Source: Arsukibacterium sp. (GTDB taxonomy: Bacteria; Pseudomonadota; Gammaproteobacteria; Enterobacterales; Alteromonadaceae). Taken from it: a DNA stretch of 64,000 bases. The stretch is from contig NZ_JAGYIM010000008.1 in the NCBI RefSeq assembly GCF_018402695.1, positions 1 through 64,000 on the forward strand. Reading direction: 5' to 3'. Every line of letters begins with the position of its first letter. Position 1 is the stretch's first letter. Positions 51,103-61,977 of this stretch are shown piece by piece. The notes beneath the pieces are model-generated. The model searched no databases. It had not been told where the DNA came from and saw nothing but the letters and a program-made list of their open reading frames with translations. The translations under genes and the position numbers were made by a program.

Positions 51103-52218
51103 TTATTCAGTGAGTTGATAGTAGTCAAGTAATGCCTGGCGTTCGCGCAGGCAGTAGTCTGTAATGGCGTTAACTAACGGACTGGGGCTGAAGTTGTAAT
51201 AGCCATGACGGACCACAGGCAAAAAACCGCGCTTCAGTTTGTGCTCGCCCTGAGCGCCGGCGTCAAACCGCTTTAAACCTTTGGCAATACAATACTCTAT
51301 GCCAGCATAATAACAACATTCAAAATGCAGTTTATCAAATTCGGCATTACACCCCCAATAGCGACCGTATAAGCAGTTGGCTGATTGAAAACAGAGTGAC
51401 GCCGCCACCAGTTCCCCCGCCACAAAAGCAGCAAATATCACTATCTCAGCAGCCATATACTCTGCCCAAAGCATGAAAGTCTGTGGGGTTAAATAGCCAT
51501 CGTGGCCAGATCTCTTCTGATACGTTGCCTGATAAAAATGAACGAACTGATACCAGAAATCAGTCGGTAGGTTATCGCCGCTAAATGTTTTAACCTCGAC
51601 ACCTTGTCTTTTTACCACTAAACGTTCTTTATTAATTTGTTTACGTTTACGCGATGGCAGGGTAGCCAGAAAGTCGGCAAAATTAGTGAAGTTATGGTTG
51701 TACCACTGAAATTGCACATCAATTCGTTCCAGCATCCCATTGCTGCGCATTATTTGCTGCAGCGGCGGATCAGCATACAAACACTGGAAGTTGCTGCAGC
51801 CTAATATTTGCTGGCGCTGTAAAATTGCCTGATAAAACAGCTTGAATACTTCAATGGGCTCTTCATCAGGTGCAACACCAAGACGCTGTCCTTCTGCCGG
51901 AGTAAACGGAATGGCGCAAAGTAACTTGGGGTAATAAGGTAATTGATGTTGTTGATAAGCCTCTGCAATAGCCCAGTCAAACAAATATTCACCATAAGAG
52001 TGTAACTTCAAATACATTGGCATAGCGGCGACCAGACGTTCACCGCGATAAAGTAATAAATGCTGTGGTAACCAGCCGGTGTTTTTGCCAACGCTGCCGC
52101 CCTGCTCCAACGCGCTCAAAAAGGCATGGCGGCAGAACGGCAGATCTTGGCCAAATAAGCTATCCCACGCAGTTGCGTCTATCTCAGCCAAGTTGTCACA
52201 AAGCGTTATGTTAATCAT
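51103..52218 (-). CDS. GNAT/FemAB-like N-acyltransferase (DUF482-type)
   Basis: This 371-residue protein resembles the DUF482 group of GNAT-like proteins sometimes named peptidoglycan biosynthesis/recognition. MINITLCDNLAEIDATAWD begins the domain, with RKQINKERLVVKRQ in the middle. Substrate unknown. The start overlaps the stop of the RND pump gene (TAATG), so it is co-transcribed with the pump. Confidence 0.8.
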   Translation of the reverse strand: MINITLCDNLAEIDATAWDSLFGQDLPFCRHAFLSALEQGGSVGKNTGWLPQHLLLYRGERLVAAMPMYLKLHSYGEYLFDWAIAEAYQQHQLPYYPKLLCAIPFTPAEGQRLGVAPDEEPIEVFKLFYQAILQRQQILGCSNFQCLYADPPLQQIMRSNGMLERIDVQFQWYNHNFTNFADFLATLPSRKRKQINKERLVVKRQGVEVKTFSGDNLPTDFWYQFVHFYQATYQKRSGHDGYLTPQTFMLWAEYMAAEIVIFAAFVAGELVAASLCFQSANCLYGRYWGCNAEFDKLHFECCYYAGIEYCIAKGLKRFDAGAQGEHKLKRGFLPVVRHGYYNFSPSPLVNAITDYCLRERQALLDYYQLTE

Positions 52219-55200
52219 TAATCAAACTGCTTAGCGGCCTCCATTTCCCGTTCCAGTCGGAGGCTTTCATCGGCGCGTGGTTTGGCGAAGCGGGCCAATG
52301 CTAAGTACAGTACCGGCGTCAGATACAGCGTAAAAATAACCGCAATACCCAGGCCACCAAACACGACCCAGCCAATGGCATTGCGAGCTTCGGCGCCTGC
52401 CCCTGACGACAGGATTAGCGGCAAGCCACCCAACAGGGTTGATAACAACGTCATGGCAATTGGCCGTAAGCGGATTTGTGCGGCTTCTTCAACTGCTTTG
52501 CGAACACTGTAACCACGGTCGCGAAGCTGGTCGGCAAACTCAACCAGTAAGATTGCGTTTTTGGCCAGTAAGCCAATCAGCATTACCAAGCCAATTTGCG
52601 AGTATATATTAATAGAAGTGCCGGTTAAAAACAGAGCAAATAAAGCAGCCGCTATGCCAAATGGCACAGTAGCCATAACCACTACGGCACTATTGGCACT
52701 TTCAAACTGTGCTGCCAGTACTAACAACACTATTACAAAAGCCAACACATAGGTAAGCGTTATTTCCCGCGCGGTTTCTTCAAAGGTCAGAGCCTCACCT
52801 AAAAATACCATACCAATATTTGCTGGTAACTCTCGTTGAGCCAGTTCCCGCAGTTGCTCAACCACCTGCTCCATCGACAGATCTGGTGGTAATTCCATTT
52901 CCATCTCAATAGCCCGGCGTTGTGCCTGCCTTTCCAGCTCTGCCGCGACACCTTCTTCAGAGATATTAGCCAGGCTGGACAGCGGCACCAGCCCCCCGTT
53001 ACGGGAGCCGACATATAAATTGGCCAGATCTCCCGGGTTAGATACTGCAGACCTGTCCGCCTGCAGAATAATCGGGATTGACTGATCGCCAACATTTAAA
53101 TCGGCTAAGTCATCACCGTTAATGGCCACCCGCAATGTACTGGCAATATCTGATAAAGGTACCCCTAACTCTTCAGCACGTCGCCGATCAATATTAACCC
53201 GCAACTGAGGTTGGGTAGGCTGATAAGAAATACGAGGCATTCCCAAGTCTGGCAATTGTTGCTGGATTGCCGCTGAAAACTTTTGCGCTGCAGCAAAAAT
53301 GCCAGCGTAAGACTCGCCTGTTAAAGCTAGCTCCAGGCCGCCACCCTGACCACGTAAGTTCAGACTGTTTGAGCCAAAAGCACGTGCCGGTGCGCCCGGT
53401 ATCGCGGCCAGTTGTGGACTAATCTCATTGATAATGTCCTGCTGTGAACGATCGCGTTCACTCCAGTGTTTCAATGGCACGGTAATAAAAACCAGATTAG
53501 GGTCCCACTGCCCGACTACGGTATAAATGGAATCAATATCACCACCATTAACATAAGGCAGTAAAATTTCTTCCATTTTATCTGCCTGGCGGTCCATAAA
53601 ATTAAGACCAACTCCATCAGGACCGCGTGCAAATACCCGGATAGACCCGCGATCTTCACTTGGCATTAGTTCATTGTCCAGCGTCAAATACAATACACCG
53701 GCGCCGCCGGAAGCCACTAAGCAGGCAAGAAATACTATTAAAGCGTGATCCAATGTCCAGTGCAGACTCCGGCTGTAATAGTTAAGTAACGCGTTTCCAA
53801 ACCCGCCGAACAGATTCTTAGCGCCCTGTTTAACCGGCAGACGAGCCGTCAATGCCGGAACCAATGACAATGCTACAAATGACGAGATAATAACAGCAGC
53901 CGCTAACACTCCGCCAAATTCGCGAAACAACCGGCCGGCGGTCGATGGTAAGAAGGCAATCGGTACAAAGACCGCCACTAACACTGCTGTCGTAGCGACT
54001 ACCGCAAAGAATACTTCGCGTGTACCCACAACAGCAGCCGCCCGTGCACCCAACCCCATGCTGCGGCGCCGCTGAATATTTTCGGACACCACGATGGCAT
54101 CGTCGACAATCAGACCGGTAGCTAGTACCAGTGCCAGTAGCGTTAAAATATTGATTGAAAAACCCATCAGCCAGATTGCCGCCAATGCGCCGGTTAACGC
54201 AACCGGGATAGATAAGGCGGGTACTATGGTGGCACGCCAGGAACCGATAAACAGCCATAGGGTAAAAATAACCAATAACACCGTCAGTCCAAGCGAGGTA
54301 ATGACTTCGCGCACCGAACCACGGATAAATTCAGCGTCATCCGAGGTAACCTGTAATTCCAGCTCCGGGAACCGACTTTCAACCTGTTTTACCAATGCCA
54401 GCACTTCATCCGAAATTTCAATAGTATTGGAGCGCGCCTGGCGGATAATACCCATACCGATAACCGGCCGGCCGTCCAGTCTTACCATGCTGTTAGCATC
54501 AGCCGGACCAAAATATACCGTAGCGACATCGCCCACCCGGGTATCACCGCTAATGATAATATCCTCAACCTGCTCCGCGCTGACTGACGTAGCATCAGCA
54601 CGAACAATTAGCTGCTGATCGGTTGAACGCATGCTGCCTGCAGGCACGTCAAACGGGGCCTGGCGCAGTGCTGCAGCAACATCGGTTACGGCCAGATTAA
54701 AACTGGTTAACCTAAGCGGGTCCAGAATAACCCGCAACACCCGCTCTCTATCTCCGTTTAATCTGACATCAGCCACGCCGGGAATGGTTAAAAATAATGG
54801 CGCCAGATCTGTTTCAATTCGTTCAGTCAATGTCTCTAAGTCAAGAGTTGCGCTTGATACGGCAATACTAACTACCGATTGCGCATCGTTATCGGCCTTG
54901 ATAATAGCCAGACGTTCGACCCCCTCAGGCAATTCCCGCTGTACCCGGCTGACGGCTTCACGTGTTTCGTTAGCAGCGTCATCCAGGTTGATGCCCGGGC
55001 GAAATTCTACCCGCACCCTAGCGCTGCCCTCTTCGCTGGAGGCATTAATAGATTTAACGCCGGACACCCGGGCAACAGCGCCTTCAAGTTTACTGGTTAC
55101 TTCGGTATCGACTGTTTCCGGTGAGCCACCTGGAAAACTGGCAGTAACTGAAACTATCGGCCGGTCAACGTCAGGTAATTCACGCACTTCCAAACCATTT

Positions 55201-55307
55201 ATTGCAGCAAAGCCGGCAATAATAATCAGTAAATTAAGAACAACAATAAGTACCGGCCGGCGAATAGACAGCGAGGGTAAATCATCATGTACTGGCTCCT
55301 GCTTCAT
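52218..55307 (-). CDS. RND efflux pump, HAE1-type inner-membrane permease
   Basis: This 1029-residue protein has the RND layout: twelve membrane helices with two large periplasmic loops. TATGLIVDDAIVVSENI is typical of helix 4 with the proton-relay Asp pair. RND pumps form trimers and expel drugs, dyes and detergents with a periplasmic adaptor and a TolC-type channel. The length and the lack of metal-specific motifs place it in the hydrophobe/amphiphile group. Coupled to the adaptor gene by a 4-bp overlap. No TolC partner gene is nearby. Confidence 0.93.
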   Translation of the reverse strand: MKQEPVHDDLPSLSIRRPVLIVVLNLLIIIAGFAAINGLEVRELPDVDRPIVSVTASFPGGSPETVDTEVTSKLEGAVARVSGVKSINASSEEGSARVRVEFRPGINLDDAANETREAVSRVQRELPEGVERLAIIKADNDAQSVVSIAVSSATLDLETLTERIETDLAPLFLTIPGVADVRLNGDRERVLRVILDPLRLTSFNLAVTDVAAALRQAPFDVPAGSMRSTDQQLIVRADATSVSAEQVEDIIISGDTRVGDVATVYFGPADANSMVRLDGRPVIGMGIIRQARSNTIEISDEVLALVKQVESRFPELELQVTSDDAEFIRGSVREVITSLGLTVLLVIFTLWLFIGSWRATIVPALSIPVALTGALAAIWLMGFSINILTLLALVLATGLIVDDAIVVSENIQRRRSMGLGARAAAVVGTREVFFAVVATTAVLVAVFVPIAFLPSTAGRLFREFGGVLAAAVIISSFVALSLVPALTARLPVKQGAKNLFGGFGNALLNYYSRSLHWTLDHALIVFLACLVASGGAGVLYLTLDNELMPSEDRGSIRVFARGPDGVGLNFMDRQADKMEEILLPYVNGGDIDSIYTVVGQWDPNLVFITVPLKHWSERDRSQQDIINEISPQLAAIPGAPARAFGSNSLNLRGQGGGLELALTGESYAGIFAAAQKFSAAIQQQLPDLGMPRISYQPTQPQLRVNIDRRRAEELGVPLSDIASTLRVAINGDDLADLNVGDQSIPIILQADRSAVSNPGDLANLYVGSRNGGLVPLSSLANISEEGVAAELERQAQRRAIEMEMELPPDLSMEQVVEQLRELAQRELPANIGMVFLGEALTFEETAREITLTYVLAFVIVLLVLAAQFESANSAVVVMATVPFGIAAALFALFLTGTSINIYSQIGLVMLIGLLAKNAILLVEFADQLRDRGYSVRKAVEEAAQIRLRPIAMTLLSTLLGGLPLILSSGAGAEARNAIGWVVFGGLGIAVIFTLYLTPVLYLALARFAKPRADESLRLEREMEAAKQFD

Positions 55308-56353
55308 AATCCGGCCCTTTGTTCATTGACTGCTTCAACCCGCTGCCCAACTCTTAAGGTTTGAACGCCTTCGGTAATAAGCATATCACCCTCACTTATC
55401 TCTGCTGACACCAGCAAGCGACCACTCAGGCGTTGTTTAATTTGCACATCGACCCTTTTTGCGGTGCCCTGTTGTTCCAGCCAAACATAAGCACCGGTGG
55501 CCCCCCACAGCAGGGCCGCTTCCGGAATTACCGCATAGGCTTCGCCTTTCAGCTCCAGCTTGATCCGAAAGCTCATCCCAGGCCGGTAAACGTCACGACT
55601 ATTATCCAGTAAGGCTCTTACCCGGATAGTCCGGTTACTACTGTCAATCCGCGAGTCGATCTGGCTTATTTTTGCCGATAAGCGGGTTTCAGCACCCTGC
55701 CAGGGCTGTAAGGTCAGCGTGGGTTGCTGCTGTAACATGCTAAGTGCGGTTTCCGGCGCCCGAAAGTCAATTAACAGCTCACTACGGTTATCAAGAGTGG
55801 TGATCGCCGTTTGTTGGGTTATACGGTCGCCAATTTCAACATCTGTTAAGCCGACAACACCGCTAAAGGGCGCGCGTACGGTACGATCTTCTAACTCAGT
55901 TTCAGCTTCAGCTAACATTACCTGCATTAAATCGCGAACTGTCTGTGCATCATCCAGCTCACTCTGAGCAATAGCTCCCTGGCGCCGGCTTACAACAAGC
56001 CGCTCTACTGTGCGCTCTGCATCCGCTAACTGGATCCGGGCACGGTCAACCGCAACTTTCTGCCGACGCGCATCCAACTCCAGTAAAATGTCTCCTTGTT
56101 GTACTTTCTGACCAGGCAAAAACCTGATAGCGGTAACTTTATCTGCCACTGCCGGGAAGATCACTACAGATTGAATCGCTTCTGCAGAGCCAACCGCTTC
56201 AATCTGGCTACTTTGCTGCTCAAACTCAACAGGCATACTGATGACTTGAGCTGCACGCCCTTCACCCCGACTCTGAGCATGCACACTGAATCCGCTAATG
56301 GCGGTAATGGTCATTAAAGTCAGCCAGACTGATTTTTGCCAAACTGTTGTCAT
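55304..56353 (-). CDS. RND efflux periplasmic adaptor
   Basis: This 349-residue membrane-fusion protein has a signal peptide (MTTVWQKSVWLTLMTI, cleavage near VHA). It also has a biotinyl-lipoyl-like domain with FLPGQKVQQGDILLELDARR, a helical hairpin, and a barrel domain with VRAPFSGVVGL. It links the permease to an outer-membrane channel. AAGGAT lies before the ATG. First gene of the three-gene operon adaptor-permease-acyltransferase. Confidence 0.92.
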   Translation of the reverse strand: MTTVWQKSVWLTLMTITAISGFSVHAQSRGEGRAAQVISMPVEFEQQSSQIEAVGSAEAIQSVVIFPAVADKVTAIRFLPGQKVQQGDILLELDARRQKVAVDRARIQLADAERTVERLVVSRRQGAIAQSELDDAQTVRDLMQVMLAEAETELEDRTVRAPFSGVVGLTDVEIGDRITQQTAITTLDNRSELLIDFRAPETALSMLQQQPTLTLQPWQGAETRLSAKISQIDSRIDSSNRTIRVRALLDNSRDVYRPGMSFRIKLELKGEAYAVIPEAALLWGATGAYVWLEQQGTAKRVDVQIKQRLSGRLLVSAEISEGDMLITEGVQTLRVGQRVEAVNEQRAGL

Positions 56354-56579
56354 TAAAAATCCTTGTTACAGAAAAAATTGTTACTCAGCTTTTCCGCTGT
56401 AGTTGCAAAAACTGAGTGTAAGCCCGGAATATACGGGTTTAAAACAACGATGATCACTAAACTCGCTCAATAGGCGATAAGCTGCGGTAATTTGAGTTAA
56501 GTGGCGTTTGGCATCGACAGCACCTTAGCTCACTGTTAGCATCATTTTATCAGTATACATTCAGCACAAGGGTTTTAAG

Positions 56580-57659
56580 ATGGCGGAAGTAATGGCTGCA
56601 ATTAAACAAAACGCTGACGCCAGTAAGTGGCGCTGGTTAATCTTTGCTCTGATAGTGTCCAGTATAGGTTTATCCTGGAGTGGGGTTATTGATCGCTATA
56701 CCACGGCGTATATTGATGACGCTCTGGTACAGGCCAGCTCAGCTTTTGTTATTGCCCGGGCAATGAATGCACTTATTTCGTTTCTGCAGTCAGTTACTTT
56801 TGAATTTAGTGTCGGTATTGGCGGTTCAGTAGGCGCGGGCCAGGTGCTTGATCCACTCAATGACTTGGTAGAGCAGTACTCGTCAGCAATGAAGCTGGCC
56901 ATCGGCTCACTGGTCATTCAAAAAGTGTTATTGGAAATTGTCAGTGACGCTGTCTTTAAAATACTGCTTACGGTCTCCGGCGTGGCCGTGCTGTTTAATG
57001 CGTTATTGAGCAGATCTTTCACTACCGGTTTTTTTGGCATATTTTTATTGCGATTATTTTTAGCGCTGTTATTTTTGCGCTTTGCCCTGGTACTGGTCGT
57101 AGCCGCCAATGGCATAATCGACCAGGCGTTCTTGCACCAGCGCACTGAAAATCAGCTGCAGATCCTGGAAAACATTGAAGGCGTTAGTGAGCAGGATAAT
57201 CAATTCATTAATCCGGATCTACATACTGAGTTAACGGCTAATATTGCCGAGCTGCAACAACAGGCATTAACGCTTCAGCAGCGGTTAAATACTGCGCAAC
57301 CGCAGCAACCGCAGCAACGACAGCAACTACAGCGGCAGCTAGCCGAGGTCAATAACCAGCTCCAGCTTGCTGAGCTGGCTCGAGAAGGAAAAACCCCCGG
57401 CTTTTTCGCGGCCATATCTAATAGTTTTAGCTCACTGGGAGACGGTATTGCCGCCCTTAAAGATGCGGTAAATCCTCGCCAGGTCTATCAGTTAAAACAA
57501 CGGCTTGATAATGCGGTAACTAACATACTTAATTTAATGGCATTGTTTTTCCTGAAAACTCTGCTTTTACCGTTACTATTTTTATTTTTATTAAACAAAG
57601 GCTTCAAACTTATCTGGCGCAGTAATCCAGCCATAGCAATACACTCAGCAACCAAGTAA
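56580..57659 (+). CDS. Membrane protein of unknown function with coiled coil
   Basis: This 359-residue protein has hydrophobic segments near residues 20-38, about 85-105 and 130-165, a Gln-rich coiled coil (about 205-265, with LQQQALTLQQRLN), and a C-terminal helix near 320-340. No family recognised. The adjacent DUF1543 gene follows 34 bp downstream, so the two may be one unit. Confidence 0.65.
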   Translation: MAEVMAAIKQNADASKWRWLIFALIVSSIGLSWSGVIDRYTTAYIDDALVQASSAFVIARAMNALISFLQSVTFEFSVGIGGSVGAGQVLDPLNDLVEQYSSAMKLAIGSLVIQKVLLEIVSDAVFKILLTVSGVAVLFNALLSRSFTTGFFGIFLLRLFLALLFLRFALVLVVAANGIIDQAFLHQRTENQLQILENIEGVSEQDNQFINPDLHTELTANIAELQQQALTLQQRLNTAQPQQPQQRQQLQRQLAEVNNQLQLAELAREGKTPGFFAAISNSFSSLGDGIAALKDAVNPRQVYQLKQRLDNAVTNILNLMALFFLKTLLLPLLFLFLLNKGFKLIWRSNPAIAIHSATK

Positions 57660-57693
57660 TATCTGCGTTTTTATACTAAAAGGGATTGGAAAA

Positions 57694-58185
57694 ATGCTTT
57701 ATATGGTAATGCTGGGAGGCACTCATCCTAAAGCCAATGTTGAACTGCATGATGTGGTGTTTGTAGCAGGTGACAATCTTGAGCAAACTTATCCACAATT
57801 ACGAGCATTGTGGTTTGCATCGCCGCAGGGCTTGCATATTGACTCATGGATGGCGATATCGGGTGTCGATCAGTATGCGGTAACATTGGCAGACTCGCCA
57901 GCCAACAACAAACTAAAATTATTTTTTATAAACTTGGGTGGCTATATCGGCAGCGTGTTTGGTGAAGATCACCGATATCTGGTGGTGGTAGCTGAAAGCA
58001 ACGTGCAGGCAAAGCAAATAGCAAAACAACAACTTGACATGAAATGGGATAAACCTCACACCGACAATGTGTTTGAAATAGAGCAATGTGTGGCGATAGA
58101 ACAGGTAGCCGGGCGCTATATTCAGCTGCACCCGGCTCCTCATCAGGGTTGTTATTTCGAAAATGACTACATTGTTATTGGCTGA
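57694..58185 (+). CDS. DUF1543 protein
   Basis: This 163-residue protein resembles DUF1543: MLYMVMLGGTHPKANVELHD at the start and RALWFASPQGLHIDSW in the middle. Members are small cytoplasmic proteins of unknown function, often encoded singly. GATTGGA before the ATG is a weak ribosome site. Confidence 0.82.
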   Translation: MLYMVMLGGTHPKANVELHDVVFVAGDNLEQTYPQLRALWFASPQGLHIDSWMAISGVDQYAVTLADSPANNKLKLFFINLGGYIGSVFGEDHRYLVVVAESNVQAKQIAKQQLDMKWDKPHTDNVFEIEQCVAIEQVAGRYIQLHPAPHQGCYFENDYIVIG

Positions 58186-58220
58186 AATTAATCAACTAAT
58201 ATCGGTAATACTAGTAAAAA

Positions 58221-60113
58221 TCAGGCCTGGGCTCTGGTTTTTACCTCGTTAACCCAGTTTTTAACCCGCCGCTCTAAAACACTAAGGGGCAAGGCACCGC
58301 CGGTTAGAATAGTGTCATGAAATTCACGAATGTCGAAACGGTCGCCCAACTGTTGCTCAGCAAACTGGCGCAATTCCAGAATTTTGATCATGCCTATTTT
58401 GTAAGCCGTTGCCTGCCCCGGGATCACCAGATAACGCCGCACTTCAGACAATACCGCGCCTTCGGCAATCGGGGTTTTTTCCAGGAAATAGTCGATTGCC
58501 TGTTGTTCGGTCCAGCCTTTGCTATGTAAACCGGTATCGACCACCAACCGGACGGCCCGCCACATTTCAGTAATTAACCGGCCAAAATCAGAATAGGGGT
58601 TTTGGTAAGCGCCCATTTCTTTTGCTAATAATTCTGCATATAACGCCCAGCCTTCCGAATAGACAGTAAACCGGGCCTGAGTGCGGAAAGTGGGAACTGA
58701 AGTCAACTCCTGGGCAATTGAAATTTGCATATGATGACCGGGACTGCCTTCATGATAAGCAATGGCTTCCATCTCATTTTTTGGCATAGAGCGCATGTCA
58801 GATAAGTGGGCATAATATACTCCGGGCCGGCTGCCGTCTGGCGTTCCCGGAAAGTAATGTTGTGCTGCACCGGGTTGTTCCCTAAATGGCTCTACTCGTT
58901 TTACCACCAGGCCTGCTTTGGGTAAGGTACCAAAAAACTCTGGCAAACGACTGTTAATAAAATCCAGATATTGCTGTGAGTCATCAATATAGGCCTGGCG
59001 CCCGGCGTCAGTATCCGGGTAATAGAATTGGTCGTCTTTTTTAATAAACTCGAAAAAAGCCTGCAGATCGCCCGGGAAGCCTACCTGATCTTTAATCGCC
59101 GTCATTTCAGCGGTCAGCCGTTCAACTTCATCAAGACCAATCTGGTGGATCTGCTCTGCGGTTAAATCAGTGGTGGTAGACACCTTTAACTGATGATTAT
59201 AATAAGCGACACCATCGGGTTGCTTACCCACCCCCGTGGCAATGTCATCGGTATTAGCAATGTCATCCTGTAACCATTGCTTCAAACCACTATATGCAGG
59301 CTGAAAATGCTGTTGTAAGGCAAGTTTAGCCGCGTTAGTAAGCTCTTTCGCTTGTTCATCACTGAGCTTATCTGCTTCAAGCAGACTATTGATTTTTGCT
59401 TTGGTGTCAGCCCACAGCGGAATCTCCTGCTCACTGTCTGATAAAGGTGCACCGGTTAACAAGCTGTCTAACTGACTTAATACCCCTTCATAGGCGAAAC
59501 GTGGCGGCCTTACGCCCTGCTCAGCATTTTGTTGCGCCCGCACCAGCAAATCATTTATCGCTTTGCTGATCCCTTCAATCCGGCTGACATAAGCCTGCAT
59601 GTCTTCTACATTGTCTACTTTATGAAAATTGATGAGGATTTGTGGTAATAAGGCGTGAATACCCTGCATTTGGGTAAAAACATATTGGTTATTTCTGAAG
59701 CGGGCGCCGGCTTCAGCCATTTCATATTGATAAATCCAGACGTCATAGGACGTCTGCGCTTCCAAATCAAGCTCTGCATAGTTGAAATTGGCTTTAAGTT
59801 CAGCGACGGTAGCTGCCAGCCATTCCAGTTGTTGTTGTTCTGCTGCCAGTGTTACCTCATCAATCTGATCGTATTTATCTTTACGACCCATAAAAGTCAT
59901 CTGGATAGGACTTTGTTGCAACTGCTGCTCAAACTTTTCTTCAAACCATTGGTTTAAACGCTCACTGGTGGCTGTGGTTTTGCTGGTGGATTGCTCAGTC
60001 GCTACTTGTTCAGCCGCTGGCTGAGGACTGGCATTATTAGTAGTATTTTCCGGTGTCGGATTACAACCGGCCAGAACGCCGGCAATAGCAAGACATAATA
60101 GTGATTTGCGCAT
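58221..60113 (-). CDS. DUF885 lipoprotein, probable zinc peptidase
   Basis: This 630-residue protein has a lipobox signal (LAIAGVLAGCNPT, Cys at 16), so it is expected to be an envelope lipoprotein. The DUF885 metal motif is visible as AYHEGSPGHHMQ (about residue 460), with the downstream Glu in YSEGWALYAELLAKEMG. Family members are usually taken as zinc carboxypeptidase-like enzymes. Length fits. It stands alone between convergent and divergent neighbours. Confidence 0.86.
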   Translation of the reverse strand: MRKSLLCLAIAGVLAGCNPTPENTTNNASPQPAAEQVATEQSTSKTTATSERLNQWFEEKFEQQLQQSPIQMTFMGRKDKYDQIDEVTLAAEQQQLEWLAATVAELKANFNYAELDLEAQTSYDVWIYQYEMAEAGARFRNNQYVFTQMQGIHALLPQILINFHKVDNVEDMQAYVSRIEGISKAINDLLVRAQQNAEQGVRPPRFAYEGVLSQLDSLLTGAPLSDSEQEIPLWADTKAKINSLLEADKLSDEQAKELTNAAKLALQQHFQPAYSGLKQWLQDDIANTDDIATGVGKQPDGVAYYNHQLKVSTTTDLTAEQIHQIGLDEVERLTAEMTAIKDQVGFPGDLQAFFEFIKKDDQFYYPDTDAGRQAYIDDSQQYLDFINSRLPEFFGTLPKAGLVVKRVEPFREQPGAAQHYFPGTPDGSRPGVYYAHLSDMRSMPKNEMEAIAYHEGSPGHHMQISIAQELTSVPTFRTQARFTVYSEGWALYAELLAKEMGAYQNPYSDFGRLITEMWRAVRLVVDTGLHSKGWTEQQAIDYFLEKTPIAEGAVLSEVRRYLVIPGQATAYKIGMIKILELRQFAEQQLGDRFDIREFHDTILTGGALPLSVLERRVKNWVNEVKTRAQA

Positions 60114-60225
60114 GATAGATCCTTATTAACGGGCAGAAACTACCGTTAGCGTACCGTTAATAAGGGCGCGAGTCTAAAACTAAATGTAACAAGGTTTATC
60201 ATTCTAACTTATTGAACCTGCAGGG

Positions 60226-61920
60226 TTAACCGCTCACCCGTTTATAGTGCCGGTATTGTGGTTTCCAGAAGTTATCTTCAATCCGTTGCTGCAGCGTATT
60301 ATCATCAATTTCCAGCGCCAGCCCCTGTTGTTGGGCAACTTTAGCCACAGCAAACGCAATTTTCTTGCTCAGTTCGGCCAATGCGGTAAATGGCGGTAAT
60401 AAACCGCCTTTACCGGTATTAGCCAAGGGTGAGGTTGCTGCCAGGGTCTTACTGGCAGCACGGAGCATTTCATCACTGATTAAACGGGCTTTCACAGCAA
60501 TGACGCCCAGCCCAATACCCGGAAAGATGTAACTGTTATTACACTGGGCGATCAGATGTAGCTTGCCATTGTATTCTACCGGTGCAAAAGGGCTGCCCGT
60601 AGCAACAATAACATCACCATTGGTCCATTCAATTACCTGCTGGGGAGTGGCTTCCACCTGACGTGAAGGGTTACTTAGCGGAAATATTATCGGCGTTCCA
60701 CAGCCTTTTTTCATGGCACGCACAACTTGCTCAGTAAACAAACCCGCCTGGCCGGACACGCCAATTAATATATCTGGCGAAGCGCAGTGCATGACATCCA
60801 GCAAACTCGGGTAATCACCACTATAATTCCAGTCAGCAATAGCAACCGAGCTTTGGGTTAACGCTTGCTGGAAATCTCGCAAATCCGGCATGCTATCGGT
60901 TAATAAGCCAAAACGGTCTATCATAAAAATTTGCTGTCGAGCCCGTTGCTCAGTAATGCCTTCGGCAACCATCTGACTTATCACTTGCTCAGCGATACCA
61001 CAACCAGCGGAGCCCGCTCCAACAAATACCACTTTCTGGCTACTGAGTTTAACCCCTTTACTTAAACATGCCGCCAGCAAGGTGCCAACGGTCACCGCAG
61101 CTGTACCCTGAATATCATCATTAAAGCAGCAAATTTGGTCACGATAACGCTGTAATAACGGCATGGCATTTGGCTGGGCAAAATCTTCAAACTGAATGAT
61201 TGCCTCTGGCCAGCGTCGCTTAACTGCTTTTATAAACAGTTCTATAAACTCGTTGTAGTCATCCTGCCCTATTCGTTTCTGGCGCAACCCCATGTACATA
61301 GGGTCGTTCAACAGTTTTTCATTATTGGTGCCGACATCCAGCATAACTGGCAAGGTATAGGCGGGACTAATGCCACCGCAGGCGGTATAAAGCGACAACT
61401 TGCCAATTGAAATCCCCATACCACCAATACCCTGATCGCCCAGACCCAGCACCCGTTCGCCATCTGTTACTACTATTACTTTTACCTTTGCTTTGGTGGC
61501 ATTACGTAGCACATCATCCAGATTGTAGCGATCTTCAAAGCTGATAAATAACCCGCGGGCGCTGCGATAAATATCAGAAAATTGCTCACAGGCATCGCCA
61601 ACCGTCGGGGTGTATATAATCGGGATCATTTCTTCCAGATGTTGTTGCACCAAGCGATAAAACAGGGTCTCGTTATTATCCTGAATTGCCCGCAGATAAA
61701 TATGCTTGTTTATGGCTGTATCAAAGCTTTTATACTGCAGATAAGCCCGGCTGACCTGCTCTTCGATGGTTTCAAACCGGGGCGGCAATAAGCCTGTCAG
61801 GTTAAATGCGGCCCGCTCTTCCCGACTGAACGCACTCCCTTTATTTAGTAGTGGCGTTTCTAATAACGCTGAGCCGGAATATGCAGTATACAAAGAGGCT
61901 TTAACTTTTGGTTCAGACAT
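60226..61920 (-). CDS. maeA: NAD-dependent malic enzyme
   Basis: This 564-residue enzyme decarboxylates malate to pyruvate with NAD+ reduction. Its size and sequence (for example [33 protein letters not shown] and [16 protein letters not shown] for the NAD site) match the SfcA/MaeA type. Important residues for malate (Tyr in PTV region) and metal (EDF in [10 protein letters not shown]) are present. Coupled to no obvious neighbour. Confidence 0.95.
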   Translation of the reverse strand: MSEPKVKASLYTAYSGSALLETPLLNKGSAFSREERAAFNLTGLLPPRFETIEEQVSRAYLQYKSFDTAINKHIYLRAIQDNNETLFYRLVQQHLEEMIPIIYTPTVGDACEQFSDIYRSARGLFISFEDRYNLDDVLRNATKAKVKVIVVTDGERVLGLGDQGIGGMGISIGKLSLYTACGGISPAYTLPVMLDVGTNNEKLLNDPMYMGLRQKRIGQDDYNEFIELFIKAVKRRWPEAIIQFEDFAQPNAMPLLQRYRDQICCFNDDIQGTAAVTVGTLLAACLSKGVKLSSQKVVFVGAGSAGCGIAEQVISQMVAEGITEQRARQQIFMIDRFGLLTDSMPDLRDFQQALTQSSVAIADWNYSGDYPSLLDVMHCASPDILIGVSGQAGLFTEQVVRAMKKGCGTPIIFPLSNPSRQVEATPQQVIEWTNGDVIVATGSPFAPVEYNGKLHLIAQCNNSYIFPGIGLGVIAVKARLISDEMLRAASKTLAATSPLANTGKGGLLPPFTALAELSKKIAFAVAKVAQQQGLALEIDDNTLQQRIEDNFWKPQYRHYKRVSG

Positions 61921-61977
61921 AACACTTTTCCAAATAATAGCGCCGGCACTGCTATACAGTGCCGGTAACAGACTGGA

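Noticed and set aside
54094-55329. Long plus-strand ORFs opposite the RND permease
   Set aside because: Composition is Ser/Thr-rich, as expected for the reverse strand of a transporter gene; no domain recognised.
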